Below the pieces are notes generated by a model. That model searched no databases. It had not been told where the DNA came from and saw nothing but the letters and a program-made list of their open reading frames with translations. DNA of 64,000 nucleotides from Gluconobacter cerevisiae (GTDB taxonomy: Bacteria > Pseudomonadota > Alphaproteobacteria > Acetobacterales > Acetobacteraceae): positions 86,757-150,756 of the forward strand of contig NZ_JABCQO010000007.1 of the NCBI RefSeq assembly GCF_015244675.1, written 5' to 3'. Position 1 is the first letter of the stretch. Every line of letters starts with the position of its first letter. Shown piece by piece: positions 27,032 through 36,948 of the stretch. The position numbers and the translations under genes were made by a program.

Positions 27032-30000
27032 ATGATCGAGCGTTTCATTTTCTGGTGCTTCAATCACCGGAACATCGTTTTCTTTTCTGCCCTGATTCTG
27101 GCGCTGCTTGGCGGTCTTTCATGGAAGATCCTGCCGGTCGAGGCCTATCCGGATTTGGGCTCGGTCAGCGTGTCGATCACGACCCAGCAGGAGGGTCTGG
27201 CCGCCGAGGAAATGGAGCAGCAGGTCACGATCCCGCTTGAGCGGACGCTGGCCAGCGTTCCCGGCGTGACGGACAGCCGCTCCACCAGCACGTTCGGCCT
27301 GTCACTGATTACGCTGATCTTCCGTGAAGGCACGAATGTCTATGCGGCGCGTCAGCTCGTCGAGACGCAGCTTGCCAACAATCCGCTGAACAATGGCGCC
27401 ATGCCCTCGCTGGGGCCGATTTCAGGGCCGAGTGGCGAGATCTATCGCTATACGCTGGAATCCGACGACAAGAACCTGATGGAGCTGTCCGATCTCCAGC
27501 GCTGGACCATCATTCCGGCGATCCAGCGCGTGCCGGGTGTCGTCAATGTGGACAATTTTGGCGGTCTGACGCGCGAATACCAGCTCGTTCTCGATCCTGA
27601 TTCGCTGCAACGCTATCATGTCGGCCTCGAAGACGTGCTGACCGCCATTCGCAACAGCAACGCCAATGCGGGTGGTGGGCGTGTAAGCCGGGGCGAGCAG
27701 TCCTATATCATCCGTGGGATCGGCATGATCCATAATCTGGATGATATGGGGAATATCGTCGTTGCCAGCCATGGCGGCGTGCCGGTTTTTGTGAAAGATC
27801 TGGGGCGCGTCCAGTTCGGGCATCAGGTCCGTCAGGGTATTCTCGGCAAGGACCGTAACCCCGATACGATCGAAGGTGTGGTGACGATGCTGAGTGGGGA
27901 AAACCCCTCGCTCGTGCTCGACGGCCTGCACAGTACGGTGGCGAAGCTCCAGCAGCAGCTCGCGCCCAGCCATGTCCGTATCGTGCCGTATATGGATCGT
28001 GATCATCTTGTGCTCTCCACCACGCACAAGGTGACGGAAACGATGATCGAGGGCATCGTCCTCGTTTGTGTGATCCTGACGCTGTTTCTCGGCAGTCCGC
28101 GCAGTGCCATCGTCACGGCCGTGACGATCCCGCTCGCGCTGTCGGTTGTGTTCGTGCTGATGCACAGTTTTGGGATGTCGGCGAACCTGTTCTCGCTTGG
28201 CGCCATTGATTTCGGCGTGATCGTGGATGGTGCGATCGTTATTACCGAGACGATCCTCCGCATCCGCGAGGAACGTCCGACCGAAGCGCTCGATCCTGTC
28301 GAGGTCCTGCCGGTTGCGCAGCGTGCGGGACGGGCGATCTTCTCGTCCACGCTCGTTATCATCGTGGCCTACAGCCCGCTTTTTGCCTTCGAAGGCAGCG
28401 AGGGCAAGCTTTTCCGCCCGATGGCCTATACCGTCAGTTTCGCGCTGCTGGGCGCGTTGCTCTGCGCCCTGACGCTCATTCCGGCTTTGACCTATCTGGC
28501 GCTCCGCAAGCCCAAGCACATCTGGCACAATCGTCCGCTGGAATGGCTGCACGCCCGCTATACCTACTGGCTTGGCCATTTCATCGATCGTCCGCTGATT
28601 GCCTACGGCGCGGGTATTGCGGCGATGGTGGCGGTGGTGTTCCTCGGGGCGTCGATCGGGCGGGAGTTCCTTCCGGATCTGGATGAAGGGTCGCTCTGGC
28701 TTCAGGTGCAGATGCCGACTGGCATTTCGCTGGAAAAGGGCGAGTCCATCGCCAATGAGCTACGCCACGCGATCCGGGAGTTCCCTGAAACGTCCTATGC
28801 CATCACGCAGCTTGGGCGCTCGGACGACGGAACCGACCCCTGGACGCCGTCACATATTGAAATGCCGGTCGGTCTAAAGCCGTATGACCAGTGGCCATCC
28901 GGTGAGACCAAGGCGCAGTTCGTCGAGCGTCTGCGCCGGCGTCTGTCGCAGATTCCGGGGATCGATTTCGGCATCAGCCAGCCGATCCAGGACAATATGA
29001 GCGATCTGGTCGGCGGAGCGCACAGCCCGCTCGTCCTGCGCGTCTATGGGAATGATTTTCAGGAACTGCGCCGCATCGGTCAGCAGATCGTGGATATTCT
29101 CCATCAGGTTCCGGGGACGGCGGAAGCGTCGATCTTTCAGGAGCCGCGCATCCCGCAGATCGAAGTCGAGGCCGATCGTCTGGCTGCTGCGCGCTATGGC
29201 ATCAGCATTTCGGATATTTCCGACGTTGTGTCGAACGCCATTGGCGATGCGCCCATCACGACCGTTTATGTGGGGGATCGCTTCTATAACGCGACGCTCC
29301 ATATCCGTCGCAAAGACCTGCAGGATATGCAGTCCCTGTCACAGATCCCGCTTCTGGATGCGGAAGGTGCCTATATTCCGTTGTCTCAGGTTGCGCATGT
29401 CGGGTTGCATATGGGCGAAAGCAATATCGCCCATGAAATGAGCCATCGTCAGGTCACCATTCGCGTGGACAACGGCAAGCGCCCGCTGTCGCAGTATCTG
29501 GCGGATGCGCAGAGCCGGATCGACCAGCAGCTACATTTTGACAAGGAAAAATACACGCTCGAATGGGCTGGTTCCTTCCAGCAGGAAGAGCGGGCCCAGA
29601 AGCGCCTGATGATCGCGCTGGGCGTGATGTTCGCGGTGATGCTGGTCCTGTTGTTTGCCGAATTCCGCAAAATCCGTCAGGCACTGCTGATCCTCAGCGT
29701 CGTGCCGCTGGCGACTCTGGGCGGCCTGATCGCGCTGCATGTCCGCGGCGAGACGCTCAATATTGCGACAGCCGTGGGCTTCATCGCATTGTTCGGTGTG
29801 GCTGTGCAGAATGGCATTATCATGATCGCCAGCATCAACCGTCACCGGTTGGAAGGTCTGGGTGTTCGGGATGCCACCATCGCAGGCGCTGCCGAACGCT
29901 TCCGTCCGGTGCTCATGACCGCGACAGTGGCGACGGCAGGTATGTTGCCAGCAGCTCTTGCCACAGGTGTAGGCACGGACGTGCAGCGCGGACTGGCGAC

Positions 30001-30142
30001 GGTCGTGGTGGGTGGTCTGGGGATTGCTACGCTGCTGACGCTGTTTGCGCTGCCGGTCTATTTCAGCGAGCTTGAAATGTGGGTTGAACGCCGGGATGCG
30101 AAGAAGCGCCCGCAATCTGCTGTCGAGGGAGCCGGATCATGA
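27032..30142 (+). CDS. RND efflux pump, heavy-metal (HME/CzcA-CusA) type
   Basis: A 1036-residue inner-membrane pump, the full RND length. The proton-relay motif in TM4 is DFGVIVDGAIVITE with D393, D399 and E406, the pattern of the HME (metal cation) subfamily rather than the drug-pumping HAE1 group. QEGLAAEEMEQQVTIPLERTL and ATGVGTDVQRGLATVVVGG are other family segments. It should export divalent or monovalent metal ions by proton antiport. It follows the adaptor by 18 bases and overlaps the channel gene by four. Confidence 0.93.
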   Translation: MIERFIFWCFNHRNIVFFSALILALLGGLSWKILPVEAYPDLGSVSVSITTQQEGLAAEEMEQQVTIPLERTLASVPGVTDSRSTSTFGLSLITLIFREGTNVYAARQLVETQLANNPLNNGAMPSLGPISGPSGEIYRYTLESDDKNLMELSDLQRWTIIPAIQRVPGVVNVDNFGGLTREYQLVLDPDSLQRYHVGLEDVLTAIRNSNANAGGGRVSRGEQSYIIRGIGMIHNLDDMGNIVVASHGGVPVFVKDLGRVQFGHQVRQGILGKDRNPDTIEGVVTMLSGENPSLVLDGLHSTVAKLQQQLAPSHVRIVPYMDRDHLVLSTTHKVTETMIEGIVLVCVILTLFLGSPRSAIVTAVTIPLALSVVFVLMHSFGMSANLFSLGAIDFGVIVDGAIVITETILRIREERPTEALDPVEVLPVAQRAGRAIFSSTLVIIVAYSPLFAFEGSEGKLFRPMAYTVSFALLGALLCALTLIPALTYLALRKPKHIWHNRPLEWLHARYTYWLGHFIDRPLIAYGAGIAAMVAVVFLGASIGREFLPDLDEGSLWLQVQMPTGISLEKGESIANELRHAIREFPETSYAITQLGRSDDGTDPWTPSHIEMPVGLKPYDQWPSGETKAQFVERLRRRLSQIPGIDFGISQPIQDNMSDLVGGAHSPLVLRVYGNDFQELRRIGQQIVDILHQVPGTAEASIFQEPRIPQIEVEADRLAAARYGISISDISDVVSNAIGDAPITTVYVGDRFYNATLHIRRKDLQDMQSLSQIPLLDAEGAYIPLSQVAHVGLHMGESNIAHEMSHRQVTIRVDNGKRPLSQYLADAQSRIDQQLHFDKEKYTLEWAGSFQQEERAQKRLMIALGVMFAVMLVLLFAEFRKIRQALLILSVVPLATLGGLIALHVRGETLNIATAVGFIALFGVAVQNGIIMIASINRHRLEGLGVRDATIAGAAERFRPVLMTATVATAGMLPAALATGVGTDVQRGLATVVVGGLGIATLLTLFALPVYFSELEMWVERRDAKKRPQSAVEGAGS

Positions 30143-31659
30143 AGATGCGTTCCATAATGGTTCCTCGTACGTCGCTTCTGCTGTGTGTGACGGCGCTTTC
30201 CGCTTGCGCGGTAGGTCCGGATTTTCGCCGCCCCGATCTGCCCAGGAATGCGGCTTATCAGGGCCGCCCCCTGACCGCGACCGCCGGGCACGGAGTAGTG
30301 GGTGCGACCGTACCGCAGCAGTTTCAGTCCGGCGTGGATATTCCGGGCCAGTGGTGGACGGTGTTCGGCAATCCGTCCCTGAATGCGCTTGTCGAGCAGG
30401 CGCTGGTGAACAACCAGTCTCTGCGTGCTATGCAGCAGGGACTGAAATCTGCCTGGGAGCAGCGGCGGATTGAGGGTGCGGGTCTGTACCCGACGCTGTC
30501 GGCCTCGTTCAACCCGACCCGGAACAAGACGTCACGCGTCTATTCTCCGATTCCGAACTCGAATGTGTGGCTCTATAACGTTCATACCGCGCAGCTGAAT
30601 ATCGGCTATGTGCCGGATCTGTGGGGCGGAACGCGCCGCGCGATCGAGGCAGCCGGAGCGCAGGCTGACTTGCAGAAGTTTCAGCTTGAAGCCACTGCGC
30701 TGACCATGATTTCCGATCTTGTAAATGCGACGATCGAGGAAGCCACGATCCGTGCCGAGATTGACGCTACGAACGAATTGATCCGTAGCCAGCGCGCCGT
30801 GTTGAAGACGGTGACGTCCGAGCAGGGCATCGGCAATGCGTCGCGGCAGGACATGGCGCAGCAGCTGGCGTCTGTGGCACAGCTTGAGGCGACGCTTCCG
30901 GGCCTGAGTCTGCAACTGGCCCAGACGCGGGACCAGATGGCGGTTCTGGTAGGGGTGACCCCCAACGCGCCGCTGCCAGAGTTCCGTCTGGAGCAGTTCA
31001 CACTGCCGAAGGTGCTGCCGGTCTCGCTGCCGGCGGACCTGCTGAACCAGCGTCCGGATATCCGAGCCGCTCAGGCGCAGATCCAGTCCGCCAGCGCGCA
31101 GATCGGCGTGGCCATCGCCAACCGCTTGCCGAACGTGCAGCTCAGCGCCACACCGGCGCAGGCTGTGGGCGTGATGAGCGATTTCTTCAAGCCCGGCTAT
31201 GGCAACTGGACGATCGCCGCGACCGTCATGCAGCCGATCTTTCAGGGCGGTTCGCTTCTGCACGCCGAGCGTCAGGCGCGCGACAACCTGCTTCAGGCCA
31301 ACGAGACCTACAAGGCCACAGTCCTGTCCGCCATTCAGGACGTGGCGGACAGTCTGCATGCCGTCACATTCGACGCCGATGCTCTGAAGGCCGACGAGGA
31401 TCTGCTGAAGGCAACGACCCAGAGTATGACGATTGCCCGCGGGCAGTTGCGGCTTGGAGATGTTAGTGAGCTTGTGCTGCTTCAGGCCCAGCAGACGGAT
31501 GCGCAGGCGCGTCTGGCCTATGTTCAGGCCGAGGGGGCGCGTTTCTCTGACAGCGTGGGGCTGTTCCAGTCGCTTGGCGGTGGCTGGTGGAACCGGAATG
31601 ACATGGGCATGACACCAGCGGCCCAGAAGGCGCTTGGGAAGTCGTTGCTGCCTTGGTGA
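30139..31659 (+). CDS. RND efflux outer-membrane channel lipoprotein (NodT/CzcC-like)
   Basis: A 506-residue TolC-family protein with a lipobox (VTALSACAVGPDF), the usual NodT start. Two repeats of the outer-membrane efflux domain are visible, including WWTVFGNPSLNALVEQALVNN, LLNQRPDIRAAQAQ and LRLGDVSELVLLQAQQ. The start overlaps the pump gene (ATGA). It completes a tripartite efflux system. A palindromic repeat follows directly after the stop. Confidence 0.92.
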   Translation: MKMRSIMVPRTSLLLCVTALSACAVGPDFRRPDLPRNAAYQGRPLTATAGHGVVGATVPQQFQSGVDIPGQWWTVFGNPSLNALVEQALVNNQSLRAMQQGLKSAWEQRRIEGAGLYPTLSASFNPTRNKTSRVYSPIPNSNVWLYNVHTAQLNIGYVPDLWGGTRRAIEAAGAQADLQKFQLEATALTMISDLVNATIEEATIRAEIDATNELIRSQRAVLKTVTSEQGIGNASRQDMAQQLASVAQLEATLPGLSLQLAQTRDQMAVLVGVTPNAPLPEFRLEQFTLPKVLPVSLPADLLNQRPDIRAAQAQIQSASAQIGVAIANRLPNVQLSATPAQAVGVMSDFFKPGYGNWTIAATVMQPIFQGGSLLHAERQARDNLLQANETYKATVLSAIQDVADSLHAVTFDADALKADEDLLKATTQSMTIARGQLRLGDVSELVLLQAQQTDAQARLAYVQAEGARFSDSVGLFQSLGGGWWNRNDMGMTPAAQKALGKSLLPW

Positions 31660-31664
31660 GAGTG

Positions 31665-31779
31665 TTCAGGGCTCTGCCCTGAAACCCGCCAAAGGCCGGG
31701 GGCCTTTGGAAACCATTAAGTTTGAATCGGGATCAAAGGGACTGAGTCCCTTTGCGGGGTTCCGGGGCCGCGCCCCGGA
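31665..31779 (+). repeat. Dispersed multi-hairpin intergenic repeat, copy B
   Basis: Four hairpins in the same order as at 12942-13058: TTCAGGG/CCCTGAA (31665-31683), CCAAAGGCC/GGCCTTTGG, CAAAGGGAC/GTCCCTTTG (31734-31754), and a GGGGC/GCCCC-type stem near 31761-31778. Linkers such as AACCATTAAGTTT and CGGGATCAAAGGG are nearly shared between copies, while stem sequences differ with compensating changes, so base pairing is what is conserved. It lies between convergent genes. Confidence 0.8.
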
Positions 31780-31789
31780 GATGTCGGGT

Positions 31790-33730
31790 TTACTGACGCG
31801 CTGCGTAAATCGCGCTCAGACGATCCGGTGTGCCTGCGATACGCTCCAGATGCGGGTAACGCAGACCGTCGTGATAGGGGATGGAGACCGTGGTGACATG
31901 GTCGCCGGACTTCACGATCAGACGGATGTCCTGCTTCGGGTCCTTCTGCGCGTCCGTGACGGCATGGAGCAGACGCTGCGGCGTGAAGCTCATGTCATTG
32001 ACGGCCACGATCGTCACGCCTGGAACCAGACCTGCCTTGAAGGCCGGGCTCATCCAATGCTCACGCCCTACACGTCCGGTCGCATTAACCGTCAGGCCGA
32101 GCGAGAAGGACAGGTCCGTGGTGTGGCGTGCGGCTTCGCTGGCCTTGATGAAGGAGGTCGGCTTGGACGTATAGACCAGCTTGTAACCACCATTGGTCAG
32201 GCCGTTGAGCGGCGCGTGCGGCTGGATCGTGTCCAGACGATCGTGCAGGAATTTGGCCCAGTCATAAGGCTGCACGCTGTTGAGTGTGGCGACCACATCG
32301 TCGAACTGATAGGGGCTGACGACGAAGCTGCCGCTGTTGGTACCGAAGAAAGCCTTTGCGAAGTCATCCAGCGACTTGTGGTCGTTGGAGAGTTTGCGGA
32401 TCAGAGCATCTGCATCCAGCCAGACGAGCTGCCCTTCAACGTAATAGTCCTCCGAACGCTGCCAGTCGCGCCATGACAGCGGTGCCCGCTGCGCAATCAC
32501 CGGATCGTTCGTTGTGTCTTCCAGTGGGCGCCACTGACGGCCCGTCTGGTTGTCATAGGACGCTGCCATATAGGCCAGCGCCTCGAAACCCTGATCCTTC
32601 GTCACGAGCCCGGAGCGCGCGGCAAGGACATTGCCCCAGTACTGGGTCTGACCTTCATAGACCCACAGCATGGACCCGCGCTGTGGCGTGTTGAAATTCG
32701 GTGCCCACAGATCGGCCGGACGGCGGTACTTTCCGTTCCAGGAATGGGTGTATTCATGAGCCAACAGGTCACGCTCGGGGAATGTCTTGTCCCATTCCGT
32801 GAAATAGCCGGGAGCGGCGCTGTTCTCGCTGGACTGATGATGTTCGAGGCCAATGCCCCCCAGCTCGTCCGTCAGGGCGAGAAGAAAATCGTAATGATCG
32901 TAGTGATGTGAGGCGAACAGCGTCGTGGCCTGCCGAATAAGGTTTTGATGGGCCGCGATTTGTGTTGGCGTTGCATCAAGCGAGTCCGGCTCATCGGCCA
33001 CGACGTCCAGAGAAACCGGAACGTGATCGGGGCCGGTCAGGTCGAACTTTCGGAAATAGCGTCCGGCAAAGACCGGAGAGTCGACGAGGGTGTTGAAGGT
33101 TGTGGCGTTAAAATGCGTTTCGTCACCATAAACTCCGGCACGAAGGGCCGAGCCAAGCTGCCAGCCATGCGGAATGCGCAAAGAGGGCTGAACTGTAATA
33201 CCGCGTGTGAAATATCCGGCCGGGTAGAGCGAAACCTGATCCCACTGCACATTGACGATGGATGGCGTCATGACCACGCGCCCCTGACCCGGGGCAATAG
33301 GCGTCAGAAGCTGGAAGTGAAGGTCCAGTGTTGGTGTGGTAGCGGAAACGGGAATGTGGAACGCTGCGACGTTAACCGTATCGCGTTTCCAGTCCAGTGT
33401 GCGACCGTTGCTTTGCACATGCAGGCTTGCAAGTTGCTCGATCACGCCCGTAGGAGAATGATCGCCTGGAATCCACATCGGATACAGAAGGATCATCTCT
33501 CCCTTTTGTTGTGCTTCTTTCGGTACCGGAACTGTTTCGTGAATCGACATAACGTGGTGAAGCGTATCTGTCGCATCGACTGAGACCGTCAGTGTGCCTG
33601 GAAAAGCCCGGTCCTGCGGTTCGGGGATGGCAGTGGGCATGGGCAATGGCATGGGTTGGGTCTGCGCGAGAGCAGGAGAGGTCAGCGCTGTGAACACAGT
33701 CAGTGCAAGCAGAGGGCGCAGAAAGGACAT
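31790..33730 (-). CDS. M61 family metallopeptidase (glycyl aminopeptidase-like) with PDZ domain
   Basis: A 646-residue exported peptidase: signal peptide LLALTVFTALTSPALA, an N-terminal beta domain, then the thermolysin-like zinc motif HEYTHSWNGKYRRP (HExxH plus the M61 WNGK) with the downstream zinc-ligand glutamate in MLWVYEGQTQYW. A C-terminal PDZ-like domain includes VGREHWMSPAFKAGLVPGVTIVAV. M61 enzymes trim peptides with N-terminal glycine or alanine; the physiological substrate is unknown. The 283 bases upstream are AT-rich and without a gene. Confidence 0.92.
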   Translation of the reverse strand: MSFLRPLLALTVFTALTSPALAQTQPMPLPMPTAIPEPQDRAFPGTLTVSVDATDTLHHVMSIHETVPVPKEAQQKGEMILLYPMWIPGDHSPTGVIEQLASLHVQSNGRTLDWKRDTVNVAAFHIPVSATTPTLDLHFQLLTPIAPGQGRVVMTPSIVNVQWDQVSLYPAGYFTRGITVQPSLRIPHGWQLGSALRAGVYGDETHFNATTFNTLVDSPVFAGRYFRKFDLTGPDHVPVSLDVVADEPDSLDATPTQIAAHQNLIRQATTLFASHHYDHYDFLLALTDELGGIGLEHHQSSENSAAPGYFTEWDKTFPERDLLAHEYTHSWNGKYRRPADLWAPNFNTPQRGSMLWVYEGQTQYWGNVLAARSGLVTKDQGFEALAYMAASYDNQTGRQWRPLEDTTNDPVIAQRAPLSWRDWQRSEDYYVEGQLVWLDADALIRKLSNDHKSLDDFAKAFFGTNSGSFVVSPYQFDDVVATLNSVQPYDWAKFLHDRLDTIQPHAPLNGLTNGGYKLVYTSKPTSFIKASEAARHTTDLSFSLGLTVNATGRVGREHWMSPAFKAGLVPGVTIVAVNDMSFTPQRLLHAVTDAQKDPKQDIRLIVKSGDHVTTVSIPYHDGLRYPHLERIAGTPDRLSAIYAARQ

Positions 33731-33969
33731 CGGTATTTCCGGTTAGCAATCGAGATCCTATCACGCGTAACCGTGATGGAGCGGAGAGGCAAGATGAGTT
33801 ATTCTGCCGTCAATCCCGGAATATCTGATCTAGGACTGTGTGGATTGATTTTTCTTAGAGTTGGAGAATTTTCCCGAATTGGGGGAGTTTACGAACCTTC
33901 AGGTTCAAGCAGTCATCTTCGAAAATTGATATATTTTCAAAAATAAAAAACAGGAAAATTCTTAATAAA

Positions 33970-34013
33970 AACGTCGGGTGGTAGATACAGAATTTTACCA
34001 CCCGACGTTTTTA
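33970..34013. terminator. Bidirectional intrinsic terminator
   Basis: AACGTCGGGTGGTA (33970-33983) pairs perfectly with TACCACCCGACGTT (33996-34009), a 14-bp stem. It is flanked by T-rich sequence on the plus side and A-rich sequence on the other, so it can stop transcription in either direction. It abuts the stop of the glycosyltransferase gene. Confidence 0.9.
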
Positions 34014-34928
34014 TTATAACTCTCTATTTTCTCTGATTCCATTTTCAATGTAATGCGAAAAAGCATCATATCCGCTTAAATAAACATCTTCATGTTTTTG
34101 GTAATAACTATTGAGATCAAATGTTTTCCCCTTGAACGGGGGATCATTCATTTCTGAAAAACCTGGTCCGAACTCAGCTAAAAACTCGCGCATCTCTTCT
34201 TCATTGTACCAAGGGGCTCTGTATATTGGTTCTTTCTGGAGTTCGTTCAGAAGTTTTCCGTTATTTTCCAGATCTTCATGGGAAGCTGAGCTGACTGCAT
34301 CCAGAAGTCTGATCCCGCTATCAAGAAGATAAAAGCGATTATGTATTCCATCCTGAACAGGACAACGCACACCGCCAAAACCAGCCCGGAGGAAGCGAAT
34401 GGAGAAATCGCTATGCTCGTGTCCATAACGCCCGAAACGTGTGTCCATATAACCGACACAGGCGAGGGCTTCAATTGTCTGTGCCATAGCCATGCCGCCG
34501 ACTACAGCACCAACTCCAAGATTCATGGCTGTCATTGGACGAGTGGGGGAGTAACGCTCGTAGCTTGGCGGGATATAGTTGACATGTCCGATGCGAGAGG
34601 CCGCTAAAACCCACTCCTGCTCCCATCCGGCGACTTCAGGCCAGACGTCATCATCCAAAAGAATAACTGTTTTTGCTCGGCAAATGTTTGAAAAATAGAA
34701 CAAGCCTCGGTTTTTATTCCAGGCTATGCCCTTATTCTTTCCCCCTAAAACAGTGATACCTTTTTTGCGTAGTTCTTCCACGGTTCCGTCTGAGGATCCA
34801 TCATCACAGACGACAATTTTATAATCACTACGAGTGAGAGCTTGTATTCGGTCTACCAGATTACAGACCATATCTTTTCTTAAGTAGGTTGTGATTGCGA
34901 TACCGACGTCACATGAATTTTTATTCAT
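34014..34928 (-). CDS. Glycosyltransferase family 2-like protein, AT-rich
   Basis: A 304-residue GT-A fold glycosyltransferase: VGIAITTYLRKDM start, nucleotide-binding VVCDDGSSDGT at residues ~39-49, and the metal-binding triad in LLDDDVWPE (D92-D94). After ~residue 240 the C-terminal part (FDLNSYYQKHEDVY, then GYDAFSHYIENG) resembles short repeats found in some surface-sugar transferases. Composition is clearly more AT-rich than the neighbours and the gene is alone between an M61 peptidase and a phosphatase, which suggests lateral acquisition. Sugar donor and acceptor are unknown. Confidence 0.85.
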   Translation of the reverse strand: MNKNSCDVGIAITTYLRKDMVCNLVDRIQALTRSDYKIVVCDDGSSDGTVEELRKKGITVLGGKNKGIAWNKNRGLFYFSNICRAKTVILLDDDVWPEVAGWEQEWVLAASRIGHVNYIPPSYERYSPTRPMTAMNLGVGAVVGGMAMAQTIEALACVGYMDTRFGRYGHEHSDFSIRFLRAGFGGVRCPVQDGIHNRFYLLDSGIRLLDAVSSASHEDLENNGKLLNELQKEPIYRAPWYNEEEMREFLAEFGPGFSEMNDPPFKGKTFDLNSYYQKHEDVYLSGYDAFSHYIENGIRENREL

Positions 34929-35218
34929 TTTCTACTCCAAGATAGGAATACTTCAGAAGTTCATATTTGTGTCTATATTTTTCTATTTATATATACCTGA
35001 TATTTTTTATGGGCCAATCGAAAATTTCAATGCCTGTCAAAATACCCGCGATGGAGCTTTCACGCTCGGAAAAATAAAATTCCACAAGGGGAATTAAATA
35101 ATTTTACAAGAAAATAACGTAAACCATAGTATATTTATAAGATATAATTAAATTATACTATGTATTTACTGTTAACCATTTTTCCATATTAAGTGTATTT
35201 ATTAATTGATTCAAAATT
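34929..35218. other. AT-rich spacer without recognisable gene
   Basis: About 290 bases dominated by A/T runs, forming the upstream side of the glycosyltransferase gene and the downstream side of the phosphatase gene. It would have to contain the glycosyltransferase promoter, but with so many TATAAT-like strings I cannot choose one. No coding frame with a ribosome site is convincing. Confidence 0.6.
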
Positions 35219-35818
35219 TTAATACTCTACGGTATGCAGGACCCAGTCTTTATGGTTGGGTTGAACTTTGATGGGTACGGCGTTTGCCAAGCGTTCGTTT
35301 ACATTCAAATTCATACCAGCCCGCAATCCACGGAACAGGGCACCGTGTGCGACAAATAGCGGGGTTCCCTCAGATGCCAGACCCTGGTTTACAGCTGCTA
35401 CGGCTCGTTGTGTGAGGGTTTTGAAGCTTTCGCCGTTTTCAAGGGAGGTGCCGGCTTCAATCCAATCACGATACCAGTCACTCATTGCTTCTCCTTCGTG
35501 AATGCCAAAGCAGACTTCTGAAAGATCTTCTTCGATCCTTAGCGGTAAGGTGATTCCAGCAAGTCTGTCGATCTCGTCACGAACGTGAATGGCGGTGGCG
35601 GTGGCACGGCTGAGAGGCGATGAGATGATATGGTCAAAGGGGCGTTGGTTGTTCTGGAAAAGCACGGCCAGGGCCTGTCCGGCCCGTACGGCCTGTGCGA
35701 TGCCTGTCTCATTGAGGGGAATGTCTGTTCTTCCCTGCGCCAGTCCTTGGACGTTCCAGTCGGTTTCACCATGACGGAGATACCAGTACGGTTTTGGGAT
35801 AATCTGGGTCATGGACAA
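35219..35818 (-). CDS. Histidine phosphatase family protein (phosphoglycerate mutase-like)
   Basis: A 199-residue member of the histidine phosphatase superfamily. WYLRHGETDWN at residues ~12-22 carries the phospho-accepting histidine, and LFVAHGALFRGL the second catalytic histidine; SSPLSRATATA and the glutamate in LSEVCFGIHEGE complete the site. Size and motifs fit cofactor-dependent phosphatases such as GpmB/CobC-like enzymes, with no way to name the substrate. It lies 44 bases downstream of prs on the same strand and may share its transcript. Confidence 0.88.
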   Translation of the reverse strand: MSMTQIIPKPYWYLRHGETDWNVQGLAQGRTDIPLNETGIAQAVRAGQALAVLFQNNQRPFDHIISSPLSRATATAIHVRDEIDRLAGITLPLRIEEDLSEVCFGIHEGEAMSDWYRDWIEAGTSLENGESFKTLTQRAVAAVNQGLASEGTPLFVAHGALFRGLRAGMNLNVNERLANAVPIKVQPNHKDWVLHTVEY

Positions 35819-35862
35819 GTCCGTTCACGAAGAGAGTGGCGTGAGGGCGGGCCGGTGGATGC

Positions 35863-36795
35863 TCAGTCGAACAGTGAGGAAACCGAGCTTTCATCGGCCA
35901 CGGCGCTCATAGCCCGGGCGAGGAGGTTGGCTGTCGTGATCTGACGGATATTCGGGGTCTCGAGGAGGGCCTCGGTTGCCGGAATGCTATCCGTCAGCGT
36001 CAGCATGTTCAACGGACTGTCTTTCACGCGCTGGCAGGCATTGCCAGTCAGAACGCCGTGAGTGACGTAAGCTTCAACGCCTTCTGCGCCACGGGCCATG
36101 AGCGCGTTGGCGGCATTGCACAGCGATCCGCCACTATCGACGATGTCGTCCACCAGCACGCAGTAGCGGCCGGCGACGTCACCGATGACGTTCATGACTT
36201 CCGACACGCCGGCGCGTTCGCGGCGCTTGTCGATGATGGCGAGGTCCACGTTCAGGCGTTGTGCGAGCTGGCGCGCACGGACCACGCCGCCAACATCCGG
36301 CGAGACGATGATGAGTTCCCGGTCCGGCAGGCGTGTCTTGAGGTCGCGCACGAACAGCGGCGCGGCGTAAAGGTTGTCGGTCGGGATGTCGAAGAAGCCC
36401 TGGATCTGCATGGCGTGCAGGTCCATCGTCAGAATACGGTTTGCACCGGCTTCTGTTAGAAGGTTCGCCACGAGCTTGGCGCTGATGGGTGTGCGGGGGC
36501 CGGATTTACGGTCCTGCCGGGCATAGCCGAAATATGGCATCACAGCCGTGACACGCTTGGCCGATCCACGGCGCAGCGCATCCAGCATGACCAGCAGTTC
36601 CATGAGATGGTCGTTCGTCGGCATGCAGGTGCTCTGCACGACGAAGACATCCTCACCGCGCACGTTTTCCTGAATCTCAACGAAGACTTCGCCATCGGCA
36701 AAGCGTTTCACCACGGTCTTGCACAGAGGCATCCGGAGTTCATGGGCGACCGCACGGGCCAGCGGCAGGTTACTGTTGCAGGCTACGATCTTCAT
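35863..36795 (-). CDS. prs: Ribose-phosphate pyrophosphokinase
   Basis: A 310-residue PRPP synthetase, transferring pyrophosphate from ATP to ribose 5-phosphate. It supplies PRPP for histidine (hisG here), nucleotides and NAD. Motifs: [58 protein letters not shown] and the PRPP-binding loop [13 protein letters not shown]. Length and motifs are standard class I. Confidence 0.97.
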   Translation of the reverse strand: MKIVACNSNLPLARAVAHELRMPLCKTVVKRFADGEVFVEIQENVRGEDVFVVQSTCMPTNDHLMELLVMLDALRRGSAKRVTAVMPYFGYARQDRKSGPRTPISAKLVANLLTEAGANRILTMDLHAMQIQGFFDIPTDNLYAAPLFVRDLKTRLPDRELIIVSPDVGGVVRARQLAQRLNVDLAIIDKRRERAGVSEVMNVIGDVAGRYCVLVDDIVDSGGSLCNAANALMARGAEGVEAYVTHGVLTGNACQRVKDSPLNMLTLTDSIPATEALLETPNIRQITTANLLARAMSAVADESSVSSLFD

Positions 36796-36948
36796 GAAAA
36801 ACGGCCTCGTCCGGTGTCCGACAGGGAAGTTGCTGGCCTTCTAACAGCGCAGCGCCCCCCTGTCATCCGTCCTGTTTCATTCTTTCCGTGCACCAGTTGG
36901 CCGGTCACTGCATGCCGTGCCGACCGGATAAGGTCTTTTCAGGTGGGG

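Noticed and set aside
27422..28579. A 385-codon minus-strand open frame inside the metal efflux pump gene
   Set aside because: It is antisense to the RND pump, has a low-complexity charged product and no ribosome site.
33794..33946. Possible 50-residue gene starting MSYSAVNP with GGAGAGG upstream
   Set aside because: The ribosome-like site is reasonable, but the product has no recognisable feature and lies in AT-rich spacer DNA; not supportable alone.
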